64,000 nt of DNA. It comes from Desulfobacula sp. (GTDB lineage Bacteria > Desulfobacterota > Desulfobacteria > Desulfobacterales > Desulfobacteraceae). Shown in pieces: positions 45,833-55,456 of the stretch. Under the pieces are notes generated by a model, which ran no database searches, was not told where the DNA came from, and saw nothing but the letters and a program-made list of their open reading frames with translations. The stretch covers positions 62,001 through 126,000 of the forward strand of contig JAMPXP010000001.1 in NCBI GenBank assembly GCA_023701135.1. The letters run 5' to 3'. Within the stretch, counting starts at the first letter, position 1. Every line of letters begins with the position of its first letter. Both the position numbers and the translations under genes were made by a program.

Positions 45833-47161
45833 ATGGCCGCAATTATCAATGAATACATGCCGTTGATCATGTTCGCCTTTGTTTTTGGGTTATTGCTTTT
45901 CGGATTTCCCGTTGCCTTTACCATTGGTGGAGTTTCTCTGTTTTTCGGCCTTTACGGATTTGGAACGGGCTTTTTTGACCTGCTGCCGCTGAGAATTTGG
46001 GGAACCATGACCAATTTCACCCTTCTGGCTGTGCCCCTGTTTGTTTATATGGGGGTCATGCTGGAAAAATCAGGGATCGCTGAAGAATTGCTGGAAGCCA
46101 TGGCCCTTGTTTTCGGCAGAATGAAGGGCGGGCTGGCCGTTTCCGTTATTTTTGTCGGGGCACTCATGGGGGCTTCCACCGGTATTGTGGGCGCTACCGT
46201 GGTGACCATGGGTCTTCTTTCAGTTCCCACCATGCTTCGAAACGGCTACAGCAAAAGCCTGACAACCGGAACTGTGGCCGCCTCCGGAACCCTGGGCCAG
46301 ATCATCCCGCCCAGTATTGTCCTGGTGCTTCTGGGGGAGATCATGAATATTTCGGTGGGCGACTTGTTTATCGCCGCTGTTATCCCAGGTCTAATCCTTG
46401 TGGTCTTATATATGATCTATGCGTTTGTTATTGCCCAGATCAAACCGGAATGGGCTCCTCCCATTGCCCAGGAGATCCTGGATAAGATGACACGGCAGGA
46501 ACTTTTAGGGAAAGTCTTCAAAGCCCTTATTCCGCCCTTATTTCTTATGATCGCTGTTCTGGGTTCCATTTTTGCCGGGATTGCTTCGCCCACGGAAGCC
46601 GCCTCGGTGGGCGCCGTAGGCGCAACCGTTTTAACGGGTCTTCACAAAAGATTCAATTATCAGATTGTAAAAGACGTCATGGATGCGACCACCAAATTGA
46701 CCTGCATGGTCTTTATCATCCTGGTGGGAGCCAGCACCTTGGGTCTTGTGTTTAGAGGGCTGGGGGGGGATAACCTGGTCCGGGGGTTGATTCTAAGTCT
46801 TCCCTTTGGAAAATGGGGAATTCTCTTTATCGTCATGTCCATTATTTTCATTGCCGGCTTTTTCCTGGATTTTATTGAAATCACCTTTATCCATGTCCCG
46901 GTCCTGGCGCCGATCATGATTCATCTGGGGGTGGACCCGTTGTGGCTGGCCATCCTTATCGCCGTCAACCTTCAGACTTCATTTCTGACGCCGCCCTTCG
47001 GGTTTTCACTCTTTTATCTCAAGGGGGTTACCCCGCCTGAAGTTACAACAGTGGATATTTATAAAGGGATCATCCCCTTTGTCATTCTCCAGATTATCAC
47101 GCTTTTCATTATGTGCCTGATACCGGAGACGGTCAACTGGCTACCCAGGGTGCTTTCGTAA
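45833..47161 (+). CDS. TRAP transporter large permease (DctM type)
   Basis: 442 residues, about 12 membrane helices. DctM motifs: FGFPVAFTIGGVSLFFG, MGASTGIVGATVVTMGLLS, GTLGQIIPPSIVLVLLG, and GIASPTEAASVGAVGA. It forms the translocation channel with DctQ. It is followed by a strong bidirectional terminator and then, on the other strand, by the binding-protein gene. Confidence 0.93.
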   Translation: MAAIINEYMPLIMFAFVFGLLLFGFPVAFTIGGVSLFFGLYGFGTGFFDLLPLRIWGTMTNFTLLAVPLFVYMGVMLEKSGIAEELLEAMALVFGRMKGGLAVSVIFVGALMGASTGIVGATVVTMGLLSVPTMLRNGYSKSLTTGTVAASGTLGQIIPPSIVLVLLGEIMNISVGDLFIAAVIPGLILVVLYMIYAFVIAQIKPEWAPPIAQEILDKMTRQELLGKVFKALIPPLFLMIAVLGSIFAGIASPTEAASVGAVGATVLTGLHKRFNYQIVKDVMDATTKLTCMVFIILVGASTLGLVFRGLGGDNLVRGLILSLPFGKWGILFIVMSIIFIAGFFLDFIEITFIHVPVLAPIMIHLGVDPLWLAILIAVNLQTSFLTPPFGFSLFYLKGVTPPEVTTVDIYKGIIPFVILQIITLFIMCLIPETVNWLPRVLS

Positions 47162-47178
47162 ATCTCTTGCTCAGTTAC

Positions 47179-47220
47179 AAACAAAAGGGGGTGGGAATTC
47201 TTTTCCACCCCCTTTTGTTT
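47179..47220. terminator. Bidirectional terminator between TRAP permease and binding protein
   Basis: AAACAAAAGGGGGTGG (47179-47194) and its exact complement (47205-47220) enclose a 10-nt loop. The A-run/T-run ends make it work in both directions for the two convergent genes. Confidence 0.9.
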
Positions 47221-47232
47221 CAACTGGTTTAT

Positions 47233-48333
47233 TTAAATATATTTCAATTTCTGGTAAGGTTCTTCCGACATTTTATTCCATCCGTAAATATTTTTCTGAA
47301 AGGCAAGGAAGGATTCATACACTTCCTTGAAGGCCGGGTCAGTGGCTGCCTGCTCATCCAGAACTTCCTTGGAGAGTTTTTTCAATTCTTTAATGACCGG
47401 TTCCGGGAATTCCTTGAGTTGAACCTTATGGACATCTATCAGTTCCCTCAAAGCAGCATTGTTTTTGGCTTCAAATTCAGACAGCATCCATATATTGCTC
47501 TTATATGTTGCTGCATTGAGAATCGCCTTAAGGTCATCGGGCAATGAATTCCATGCCTTGAGGTTGACCATTAATTCAAAGGCCGTCCCCAGTTCATGCC
47601 AGCCCGGATAATAATAATATTTGGCTGCCTTATGAAAGCCCAGTTTCAGATCATGAAAAGGACCCACCCATTCGGCTGCATCAATCACCCCTCTCTCAAG
47701 GTTGGTATAAATTTCGCCGCCGGCCATGAGAATGGAATTTCCGCCGGCTTTTGCAAGGATCTTTCCTCCCAGACCCGGAATTCTCATTTTAAGACCGTTA
47801 AAATCCGCCATGGAATTGATTTCTTTATTAAACCACCCTCCCATCTGCACTCCGGTATTTCCGGCCAGAAAGGGTTTCATATTAAAGGGGGCATAGAGTT
47901 TTTCCCAGAGCTCCATTCCGCCGCCTGAATAGATCCAGGCATTGATGGACTGTGCATTGAAACCAAAGGGAACGGCGGCAAAAAACTGGGCCGCGGGACA
48001 TTTTCCAGACCAGTAATAGGAGGCTGAATGACCCATTTCAACGGTTCCCTGACTGACGGCATCAAAAGCACCCAGGGCAGGCACCAGTTCACCACCGGCA
48101 TACACTGTAATCTGAAGCCTTCCGCCACTCATCTCATTGACCCATTCAGCAATTTTATCCGCACTTTCACCCAGCATCGGGAAGTGAGGCGGCCAGGTGG
48201 TAACCATTTTCCATTTAAAGGTCTTTTCATCTTTTGCCATTGCCGGAACTGCGTTGGACGCTATCCCGGCACCAATAGCCGCTGCTCCCATTCCAACCGT
48301 TTTAATGAATTCCCGCCTGTTGCTGTTTTCCAT
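47233..48333 (-). CDS. TRAP transporter substrate-binding protein (DctP type)
   Basis: 366 residues from the ATG at 48333, set by AAGGAG six bases before it. The N-terminus NRREFIKTVGMGAAAIG is a twin-arginine-like signal, so it may be exported folded. The mature protein has the DctP pattern: KMVTTWPPHFPMLGESADKI, then GGELVPALGAFDAVSQGTVEMG and FNKEINSMADFNGLKMRIPG. It presents the ligand to DctQM. It is on the opposite strand from the permeases and convergent with them, so the two units are expressed separately. Confidence 0.92.
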   Translation of the reverse strand: MENSNRREFIKTVGMGAAAIGAGIASNAVPAMAKDEKTFKWKMVTTWPPHFPMLGESADKIAEWVNEMSGGRLQITVYAGGELVPALGAFDAVSQGTVEMGHSASYYWSGKCPAAQFFAAVPFGFNAQSINAWIYSGGGMELWEKLYAPFNMKPFLAGNTGVQMGGWFNKEINSMADFNGLKMRIPGLGGKILAKAGGNSILMAGGEIYTNLERGVIDAAEWVGPFHDLKLGFHKAAKYYYYPGWHELGTAFELMVNLKAWNSLPDDLKAILNAATYKSNIWMLSEFEAKNNAALRELIDVHKVQLKEFPEPVIKELKKLSKEVLDEQAATDPAFKEVYESFLAFQKNIYGWNKMSEEPYQKLKYI

Positions 48334-48497
48334 GCAAGATCTCCTTTTTGTGAACATTGATGTTATGGCACCCCTAAGTAAAAATCCCAGTTGTTCTGAT
48401 CGATAACAACCGATTTTCATACCTGTTGCTGAAATGAAGATTCGTAGTATATCAATTGCCGTTTTATGCTCAAACCCATTGGCAAGTCAAGGATATT

Positions 48498-49409
48498 TTA
48501 AGCGCCTCGGAAAGAGGACAGAATCAATCCGAGAAGAATTAGGAAACCGCCCATAAAATGATGAGAATAGAGCTTTTCGTCCAGAAAGACAAAGGCAATC
48601 GCTGAGGTAAAAACCGGCAATAAATACATAAAGACGGAAGCAACTGAAGCCCCAGCCGTCCTGACCCCGTAGTTCCAGAAGATATAGGAAAGAACCGAAG
48701 GAAAAATTCCCAGGTATAAAAAAATTGTAATGTTCACCCGGTTCAGCTCAAATCCCTTGTAAACGACAAATTCCCATGTATAAAAAGGCAGGATGCAGAG
48801 CGTTCCGAGAGCGATAAGAACGGTTAAAAAGGAAATGGGCGAAATATTGATCTGTCTTTTTTTCAGCAGGACGGAATAAAAAGCCCAGGATGCGATGGCA
48901 AAAACAATCAAAAGATCTCCCGGGTTAAAACTCAGGTTTAATAATAGCCGAAAGGACCCCTTTGTGATGATCAAAAGCATTCCGATAATCGATACGACTA
49001 TCCCGATGGACTGCAGACAAAGGGGTTTTTCTTTGTTCATGATCCAGGAAAAAAGAAGGGTCATGACCGGCATGGCGGCGGCGACCAGAGAGATATTGAC
49101 GGCAGTGGTAAATTGGGCTCCAAAATATAGAATTGAATTATAGGCCGCCACACTGGGAAGGGCTAAAACAAATAAAAACCCCAAATGTTGACGAATCAGC
49201 AAACTGTCTTTTTTCAGATGGGATGCGGCAAAGGGCAGGATGATCATAAAAGCAATGAGCCACCGGTAAAAAGAAAGGGCCATGGGTCTGATCTCCAGGA
49301 CCACGGCTTTTGCAATCACGGTATTGACGGCCCAGAAAAAAACAGCCAGGGAAAGACCTGAATAGGCCAGCCACATTTTTGTCGGTTTAGTTTCCGGCCT
49401 TTCCATCAT
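48498..49409 (-). CDS. EamA/DMT-family transporter
   Basis: 303 residues, ten membrane helices as two EamA repeats. The glutamate-containing helix starts MNKEKPLCLQSIGIVVSIIG in the first repeat and VFLDEKLYSHHFMGGFLILL in the second. It exports a metabolite, often an amino acid or nucleotide derivative, though the substrate is unknown. It starts 6 nt after mqnA, so it is likely in the same message as the menaquinone genes. Confidence 0.88.
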   Translation of the reverse strand: MMERPETKPTKMWLAYSGLSLAVFFWAVNTVIAKAVVLEIRPMALSFYRWLIAFMIILPFAASHLKKDSLLIRQHLGFLFVLALPSVAAYNSILYFGAQFTTAVNISLVAAAMPVMTLLFSWIMNKEKPLCLQSIGIVVSIIGMLLIITKGSFRLLLNLSFNPGDLLIVFAIASWAFYSVLLKKRQINISPISFLTVLIALGTLCILPFYTWEFVVYKGFELNRVNITIFLYLGIFPSVLSYIFWNYGVRTAGASVASVFMYLLPVFTSAIAFVFLDEKLYSHHFMGGFLILLGLILSSFRGA

Positions 49410-49415
49410 TCCTGC

Positions 49416-50252
49416 TCATAACGGGTTAAAAAAAGAAATGTCCGCTCTTTCCGCTAAAACTCCCTGATCAAACAGGGAATCAAAGAACAGGCCCATGGCA
49501 TGAACTTTTTCCGGGTCCAGATCGCAAAAGAGGAGATCAAAATATTGTCTGATAGTATTTTGATCCATTTTCAGTTTTTTGGCGGAAGTCTCCACAATTT
49601 GATCCAGGTGGTCATACCCGGCTGCCTTTGAGGCCAGGAGCAATTCGTAAATTTTTTGAACAAGCCGGGGATCGGATTCGGCAACGGTACGTCTCACCAC
49701 CCAGACGGCAAAGACAAAGGGGAGTCCCGTCATCTCAAACCAGAGTTGCCCTAAATCAATCACATATTCAAATTTTTGCCGCCAGGGAAGGGTCAGGGCC
49801 GTATCCCCGATGACAAGGGCGGCATCAACCTCACCCGGGACAGATTCAATATGGCTGACATCCCCGGTCTGAAAAACAGGACAAATCTTTTTCTGATGAA
49901 AGATCATTTTTAAAAAAGCCGCAGCCGAGGCTGAATCCCGGGTCAAGCGCACGGTTTTGCCGGAAAGCGCATCAATGTGGTAGCGGCTGGCCAGGATGAC
50001 ACTCATGACCCGGCCGCGGCAGGAAATGGACAGGTCCGGGAGCAGCATCAGGTCTCTGTGGTTCATGGCATAAAAGGCCGCTGAAATCGGACTGATGATG
50101 ATTCCGCCCTCCATGATCTGCCGGTTCAAAGCCGAGGGCACATCCGGAACCATTTCCAGCCATTGGGGCAAGAGGCCGTTATCCAGGCCGTAATAGACCG
50201 GGGAAGCATTGATATAGCTGATTTTCCCCATACGCGTTTTTTCAGTGTTCAT
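49416..50252 (-). CDS. mqnA: Chorismate dehydratase MqnA
   Basis: 278 residues from the ATG at 50252, which overlaps the 3' end of the upstream deaminase gene by 11 nt. MqnA features: KISYINASPVYYGLD at the start, PDVPSALNRQIMEGGIIISPISA, LLPDLSISCRGRVMSVIL and SGKTVRLTRDSASAAAFLK. It removes water from chorismate to give 3-enolpyruvylbenzoate, the first step of the futalosine route to menaquinone. Cotranscribed with mqnE, mqnC and the deaminase. Confidence 0.93.
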   Translation of the reverse strand: MNTEKTRMGKISYINASPVYYGLDNGLLPQWLEMVPDVPSALNRQIMEGGIIISPISAAFYAMNHRDLMLLPDLSISCRGRVMSVILASRYHIDALSGKTVRLTRDSASAAAFLKMIFHQKKICPVFQTGDVSHIESVPGEVDAALVIGDTALTLPWRQKFEYVIDLGQLWFEMTGLPFVFAVWVVRRTVAESDPRLVQKIYELLLASKAAGYDHLDQIVETSAKKLKMDQNTIRQYFDLLFCDLDPEKVHAMGLFFDSLFDQGVLAERADISFFNPL

Positions 50253-51423
50253 TGAATACCATTCTTTCAAAAACTTCATTTTCGGTTTTAGGGTCCATGG
50301 GCCGGTATATGAAATCCGCCCTTTTCCCCTGGGCTATCGTTCCCGTGACATGCTCAAGCCCCAGGGCTTTTGCCCCGTTATGGGTGGCCATGGAAAAGAT
50401 GGTCCTGGGATCAAGTCCGGGATAATGGTGTGCAATGAACCCCATTTCATCCCATATATTCAGGGAATCGCAACTGGCAAGGCTGTCGGTTCCCAAAGCA
50501 GGCCGGATGCCCTTTTGGATCATCCGTTCAATATCCGGGAGCCTGCCGTGGAGATTGTGGTTGCTCCGGGGGCATATACAGACCTTTACCTGGGAGCGGG
50601 CAAGGATGTCCATGTCCGTTGGCGTCACCTGTAAAAGATGGACCGCAAGGGTCAAAGGATCAAGAAGCCCCATGCCGTCAAGATAGGCCACGGGTGTTTT
50701 TGAACCCAAATCCCAGGATCTGTAATCGATTCCTCTCAAGGTCAGAAAATCGGCCCAGGGGCCTTTTTTTTGAAAAATAAAATCAGACTCTGCCTCTGAT
50801 TCCGCCACATGGATGGAAAACGGCAGGCCCATGGACCGGGATTGGCGTTTCAAGGCTCGCAGCAAATCCGGAGAACTGGTATGGGGGGCATGGCCGGCCA
50901 CGGAAAAAGAAAGGCCGTCCTTTTTCTGAACACACCCTTTCTCCACGGCAGTCCCTAAAAATTCCTGAAAAAAAACGCCCTTTAACCCGGAATTTTCAAG
51001 AAGGGCTTTTGTCGTTCCCAGGGTGGATATTTCTCCCACATATAGATTTCCCCAGGTCAACAGATCCAAGATCGACTTTTTTGCCGCCCGGACCAGCACG
51101 TCTCTGCCCAAGGCAGCTCTTTCTTCCAGAAGGGTTTTAACCCAGGATTGAAATCCTTTGTCAAGGGGTATCCTGTTTTCAAGGGCGGACAATTCCAGGT
51201 GGACATGGGCATTGACCAAGGGGGGCATCAGGACGCCTGGCCCGTGATCCGTGCAGGCTTCCCGGGGAACTCCCGAATGAATCCCCTTGATCCGTCCGTT
51301 TTCAATTTCCAGGTATCCGTTTTGAATGACGTTCACCGAATCCGGGATGATCCAGCCGGCCCGGTGAATTTCCCTTTTGTTTCGGGTTCTAAAAAGGACA
51401 GGTTTTGGATAGGGATGACTCAT
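50242..51423 (-). CDS. Aminodeoxyfutalosine deaminase-like amidohydrolase
   Basis: 393 residues. An amidohydrolase of the cytosine/adenosine deaminase group: metal motif NAHVHLELSAL at the N-terminus, HVAESEAESDF, and the ALGTDSLAS metal aspartate near the C-terminus. Its place between mqnC and mqnA, overlapping mqnC by 4 nt and mqnA by 11 nt, strongly suggests the deaminase that turns aminodeoxyfutalosine into futalosine. Assignment is by family and context. Confidence 0.85.
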   Translation of the reverse strand: MSHPYPKPVLFRTRNKREIHRAGWIIPDSVNVIQNGYLEIENGRIKGIHSGVPREACTDHGPGVLMPPLVNAHVHLELSALENRIPLDKGFQSWVKTLLEERAALGRDVLVRAAKKSILDLLTWGNLYVGEISTLGTTKALLENSGLKGVFFQEFLGTAVEKGCVQKKDGLSFSVAGHAPHTSSPDLLRALKRQSRSMGLPFSIHVAESEAESDFIFQKKGPWADFLTLRGIDYRSWDLGSKTPVAYLDGMGLLDPLTLAVHLLQVTPTDMDILARSQVKVCICPRSNHNLHGRLPDIERMIQKGIRPALGTDSLASCDSLNIWDEMGFIAHHYPGLDPRTIFSMATHNGAKALGLEHVTGTIAQGKRADFIYRPMDPKTENEVFERMVFNEH

Positions 51424-52472
51424 ATCAAATTATAATAGCAGTCCCGCTGATGCGGTTCAAACCCTGCTGTTTGGATCAGGCGGACCAGTTCTTCCCTGGG
51501 CAGCATGAAATCCACCCCGGCCGAGGCCACGACATTTTCCTCGATCATCGTGCTTCCCAAGTCATTGGCACCGAAAAAAAGAGCGGTCTGGGCGATTTTA
51601 TCCCCCTGGGTCACCCAGGAGGCCTGGATATTATCCACATTATCCAGGAAAATCCGGCTCATGGCCAGAACCCTCAGATATTCCGCCCCGGTCTTCTTTT
51701 TTACCGGAATCTTTGTATTGTCCGGCTGAAAGGTCCAGGGAATAAAGGCGGTGAATCCCTTGGTTTCATCCTGGAGGGATCTGATTTTATCCATGTGCTC
51801 GAAAATATGGACATCTTCTTCCAGATGGCCGAACATCATGGTGGCGCTGGATCGCAACCCCTGCAGATGGGCCTGCCGCATGACCTCAAGCCATTGGGAC
51901 GAAAGGCATTTGTTCGGGGAAACCTGCTGCCGGATCTCATCACAGAGAATCTCGGCCCCGCCGCCCGGGATGGAGGACAGCCCTGATTCTTTAAGAACGG
52001 CGATGGTTTCGGCAATGGACAGCCCGGATGTTTTGGCTATAAAATCAATTTCAGGCGGCGAAAACCCATGAATATGGATATCAAAATTCTTTTTGATATC
52101 CCTCAGCAGGTCCGTATAATAATCAAGGTCCAGATCCGGGTTCATGCCGCCCTGGAGAAGAATCTGGGTTCCACCGAGGTCCAGGGTTTCCCTGATTTTT
52201 TCATGGAGGGCCTGCCTTGAAATCACATAGCCCTTGCCCGGCGGTTCAAAAAAAGCGCAGAACCGGCAACCGGAGACGCAGACATTGGTATAATTGATAT
52301 TCCGGTCCACCACATAGGTGACGACGGGCTCCGGATGAAGAAAAAACCGGCGCTGGTTTGCAAGTCGGGCCAGGGTTAGAAAATCCGCTTCCCGGTATAG
52401 ACGGAGGGCCTCATTCTTCTCAAGTCGCTGATGGCGGTCTGCCTTTTCGATCAAACGATGCAAGGTCTTCAT
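51420..52472 (-). CDS. mqnC: Cyclic dehypoxanthinyl futalosine synthase MqnC
   Basis: 350 residues. Radical SAM enzyme with cluster cysteines C65, C69 and C72 (CVSGCRFC). Family segments: GGTQILLQGGMNPDLDLDYY, SPPEIDFIAKTSGLSIAET, SIPGGGAEIL and FGANDLGSTMIEENVVASAG. It cyclises dehypoxanthine futalosine in menaquinone synthesis. It overlaps mqnE and the deaminase by 4 nt each. Confidence 0.94.
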   Translation of the reverse strand: MKTLHRLIEKADRHQRLEKNEALRLYREADFLTLARLANQRRFFLHPEPVVTYVVDRNINYTNVCVSGCRFCAFFEPPGKGYVISRQALHEKIRETLDLGGTQILLQGGMNPDLDLDYYTDLLRDIKKNFDIHIHGFSPPEIDFIAKTSGLSIAETIAVLKESGLSSIPGGGAEILCDEIRQQVSPNKCLSSQWLEVMRQAHLQGLRSSATMMFGHLEEDVHIFEHMDKIRSLQDETKGFTAFIPWTFQPDNTKIPVKKKTGAEYLRVLAMSRIFLDNVDNIQASWVTQGDKIAQTALFFGANDLGSTMIEENVVASAGVDFMLPREELVRLIQTAGFEPHQRDCYYNLI

Positions 52473-53569
52473 GATTCCATCCTGTTTACGGGATGATAAA
52501 AGGAATCCCGCTCCACCGGCTGGAATCCTGCTGCCAGAATCAGGTCTTTCATCTGGGTCCGGGTAAGTCCCTTGGCGGATTTTGCACCGGCCGTGTGGGT
52601 GATCCGCTCTTCAATGATGGTTCCGTCCAGATCATCGGCCCCGAAATTCAGCGCGACCTGGGCCAGGCTTTCCCCGATCATGACCCAATAGGCCTTGATA
52701 TGCTCAAAATTATCCAGCATGAGCCGGGCTGCAGCCACATTTTTCAGATCATCCACGGCCGTTGTGGGTGGAAGATGGGATAATTCCGTATTTTTGGAAT
52801 GAAAGGCCAGGGGAATAAAAGCTGAAAATCCATGGGTCTCATCCTGGACCTCCCGGAGGGAGATCAAATGATCCACCCTTTCCTCTATGGTTTCAATATG
52901 GCCATAGAGCATAGTCGCATTGGTTTTGATCCCTGCTTTATGCACTGCCTTTACAATTTCTATCCACCGCCCATGTCCGATTTTCCTGGGGAATAATGCT
53001 TCCTGAATCCTTGAATTCAGGACCTCGGCCCCACCGCCCGGCATCATGTCCAGCCCGGCGTCTTTGAGACGCGCGATGGTCTCCTCCAAACTGAGCCCGG
53101 CAAGGTGAGACAGATAATCAATTTCAACACAGGTAAAGGCCTTGATGGTCACCCGGGGCCGTATTTTCCGGATGGTTTTCAGCAGATCAATATAATAGTC
53201 AAAGCCCAGGGCCTCATTGAGCCCGCCGACGATGTGCATTTCCGTAATGGGCTCGGAAAGATGGGCCCTCAGCCTTTTTTCTATATCATCAAGGGAAAGG
53301 ACATAGGCTCCGTCCTCTGCCTTGTCTTTGGCATAGGCACAGAACCGGCAGCGGTTCTTGCAGATATTGGTATAGTTTAAATGTTCATTATAGATATAGA
53401 AGGCCATATTCCCGTGCAGGGATCTCCGGATATGATTTGCCATCCGGCCCAGGCCGATGAGATCATGGGTTTCATAAATGATAATCCCGTCTTCTTTGGA
53501 AAGACGGGAGTTTTTTAAGACCTTTGAATAAATCGCTTCAAGTCTTTCGTCCATAAAAGAGATATGCAT
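52469..53569 (-). CDS. mqnE: Aminofutalosine synthase MqnE
   Basis: 366 residues. Radical SAM cysteines C70, C74 and C77 (CKNRCRFC). Other features: EMHIVGGLNEALGFDYYID, CVEIDYLSHLAGLSLEET, MMPGGGAEVLN and GADDLDGTIIEERITH. It joins 3-enolpyruvylbenzoate to adenosine from SAM, giving aminofutalosine. Its start shares one base with the end of the zinc-ribbon gene upstream, so the mqn genes may be read from the ParA-like operon's promoter. It is a paralogue of MqnC. Confidence 0.94.
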   Translation of the reverse strand: MHISFMDERLEAIYSKVLKNSRLSKEDGIIIYETHDLIGLGRMANHIRRSLHGNMAFYIYNEHLNYTNICKNRCRFCAYAKDKAEDGAYVLSLDDIEKRLRAHLSEPITEMHIVGGLNEALGFDYYIDLLKTIRKIRPRVTIKAFTCVEIDYLSHLAGLSLEETIARLKDAGLDMMPGGGAEVLNSRIQEALFPRKIGHGRWIEIVKAVHKAGIKTNATMLYGHIETIEERVDHLISLREVQDETHGFSAFIPLAFHSKNTELSHLPPTTAVDDLKNVAAARLMLDNFEHIKAYWVMIGESLAQVALNFGADDLDGTIIEERITHTAGAKSAKGLTRTQMKDLILAAGFQPVERDSFYHPVNRMES

Positions 53570-55041
53570 TAGTGTTTCTTTCTTCTGATCACCTTTTTTA
53601 TCTTTTTGGGTGAGGCCCCGGAAACCGCCTGGACCTGATTCTGTTTGGGGTCAAATAGGTTATTCTGGCGGTATGAGCAGGATGCACGGGGGCATTTAAG
53701 TCCTTTTTCGCCCGTCGGAGTGACGGTTTCTATCAGGAACGGATTTTTACAGAGGGGGCATTCAATATGATAAGGTTTATCCCAGGAAACAAACCTGCAT
53801 CCTGAATTGGTACAGGTAAAAAATTCTTTTCCTTTTTCCGTTGTCTTTGAAACGATTTCCCCCTGTTTGCAAAGAGGGCAAGGCATGGTCAGATCACTTT
53901 CAAAAGCGGCGATCCTGGATTCTATATCTTCATCGGACAAGGCATCTTCTTCTGTTTCTTCAGCTTCTTTGCTCTCGGGCGCTTTTTCCTCTTCAACATG
54001 GCGCTTTTCTTCTTCGAGTTTCAGCTTTTCTTCCTGTTTTAGTCTCTCTTCAAGGGCCTTTAATTCAGCTTCTTTCCGGGCCATCAAGGCTTCACGGGCC
54101 TCTAATTCAGCCGCTTTCTGCTTTGCTTTTTCCGCCGCCTCCTGAGCCTTGATCAATTCCTTTTCTCTTTGCTCAAATTCTTCCAATTGTTTTGCCGCTT
54201 CTTTGGCCGCTGCTTCCGCCTGTTTTATTTTCTCTTCTTTTTCAGCCAGTTCCCTGGCAAAGGCGGCTGCTTTCCGGGCTTCTTCCTCGGCTTTTTCAGC
54301 TTCCAGTTCTTCTCTGGACGGGCCTTTGTCAAAAACATCCTTGATATTCAACTGACCGGCCGAGTCCATGGATCTTTTTCTTCTGGTTTTGATCAATTTG
54401 GACAGGCGGTCCAGATTATCCTGTTTTAATTTCAAAGCAATTTCCCTGGTCTGGCCCGGCATTGCCCCAAGACCGGCGGCGATTTCCGCTGCTTTTTTTT
54501 CGGCGCTGTCCTTTGTTACTATAACTCCCCGGCTTTTCAAGGTGGATTTAAAACTCTCCCTTGCAAGCTCTAGGGTTTTTCTTCCGGAATTCACCTCTTC
54601 ATTGATTTGAAGAACAAAGCCGACCAGGTTCATGCCCGGCATTCCGGGAAACATATTGTCAAGAAATCCCATCATCATAAAAGAGGGCATTTCCGCTTTT
54701 AAAAGTCCCTTTGTGTCTATGCTGATATATCCATTGTTTAAAACCAAAAGAACGGCTTTTTCAAGAATCATATCCCGCTCAAGCCCGATTTCCGTCAATT
54801 CGTGAAGAAAGGACTCCTTTGTATATCGTTCCGGCGGAGATTCCGGATATTGCCTGATTTCCCTTTCTCTTTCAACAATCAGGGTAATGCAGGCAATACT
54901 TGCAAGATTGAAGGACAGCATGGCGGATTTGGAATCAATATCCAGCAATGCCGTGATTTCCTGGGCCAGAATCTCATCCAGTTGATCTCTGACAAATCCC
55001 GGATCCAGTTCCTGATCATGTTTTTCATCCATGCTCATCAT
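53569..55041 (-). CDS. Coiled-coil protein with two topoisomerase-type C4 zinc ribbons
   Basis: 490 residues. The N-terminal ~220 residues are helical and unrecognised (region with FNLASIACITLIVEREREI). Residues ~240-370 form a long charged coiled coil rich in E, A and K. Then two zinc ribbons like those at the end of bacterial topoisomerase I: CPLCKQG...CTNSGC and CPLCKNP...CPRASC, ending in a basic tail KKIKKVIRRKKH. It probably binds nucleic acid and dimerises. It overlaps the next gene upstream by 4 nt and shares one base with mqnE. Function unknown; linked to the ParA-like ATPase by operon. Confidence 0.75.
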   Translation of the reverse strand: MMSMDEKHDQELDPGFVRDQLDEILAQEITALLDIDSKSAMLSFNLASIACITLIVEREREIRQYPESPPERYTKESFLHELTEIGLERDMILEKAVLLVLNNGYISIDTKGLLKAEMPSFMMMGFLDNMFPGMPGMNLVGFVLQINEEVNSGRKTLELARESFKSTLKSRGVIVTKDSAEKKAAEIAAGLGAMPGQTREIALKLKQDNLDRLSKLIKTRRKRSMDSAGQLNIKDVFDKGPSREELEAEKAEEEARKAAAFARELAEKEEKIKQAEAAAKEAAKQLEEFEQREKELIKAQEAAEKAKQKAAELEAREALMARKEAELKALEERLKQEEKLKLEEEKRHVEEEKAPESKEAEETEEDALSDEDIESRIAAFESDLTMPCPLCKQGEIVSKTTEKGKEFFTCTNSGCRFVSWDKPYHIECPLCKNPFLIETVTPTGEKGLKCPRASCSYRQNNLFDPKQNQVQAVSGASPKKIKKVIRRKKH

Positions 55042-55445
55042 TCATCTCCCCGGTTGATTTCGGAAATCATATCTGCAATATTCATGGCCATTTGCGCCAC
55101 CTTGTCTTCCGGTCCGGCAGACAAAGAAGGCAAGGCCTGCTCATCTTCAATCCCCCTGCCCTGTTCTTCCTCAAATCCCTCCCGAACGGTTGAAAGTTCA
55201 AGGAATTCCCCTTCCCTGTTGAAAATAACGGACAGGGGCACCTTGATTTCGAAATCAAATTTATAGGCGATTTGATTTTTATATACCAGTAAGTCTCCGT
55301 TTTTATAATTTATTTCCTCGTGAAGGGTAAGCTTGTGTTTTTCAAAAAGAATTTTTTCTATGGCACCCCAGTCCAATTCCGCATTGATGGTATCGATAAA
55401 TTCTTTTTCACCCTCCTGAATGGTCTTAGGACTTGTCAGTTTCAT
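55038..55445 (-). CDS. Conserved hypothetical protein in the ParA-like operon
   Basis: 135 residues, acidic, no membrane segment. A helical N-terminus (IQEGEKEFIDTINAELDWGA) precedes several strands (YKNGDLLVYKNQIAYKFDFE and VPLSVIFNREGEFLEL), then a charged helical tail. No known family. Sits between the ParA-like gene (11 nt gap) and the coiled-coil/zinc-ribbon gene (4-nt overlap), so it probably works with both. Confidence 0.65.
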   Translation of the reverse strand: MKLTSPKTIQEGEKEFIDTINAELDWGAIEKILFEKHKLTLHEEINYKNGDLLVYKNQIAYKFDFEIKVPLSVIFNREGEFLELSTVREGFEEEQGRGIEDEQALPSLSAGPEDKVAQMAMNIADMISEINRGDE

Positions 55446-55456
55446 ATCGCACCCCT

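Noticed and set aside
53807-54145. Plus-strand Ser/Phe-rich frame
   Set aside because: It is the antisense of the charged coiled coil; no ribosome site.
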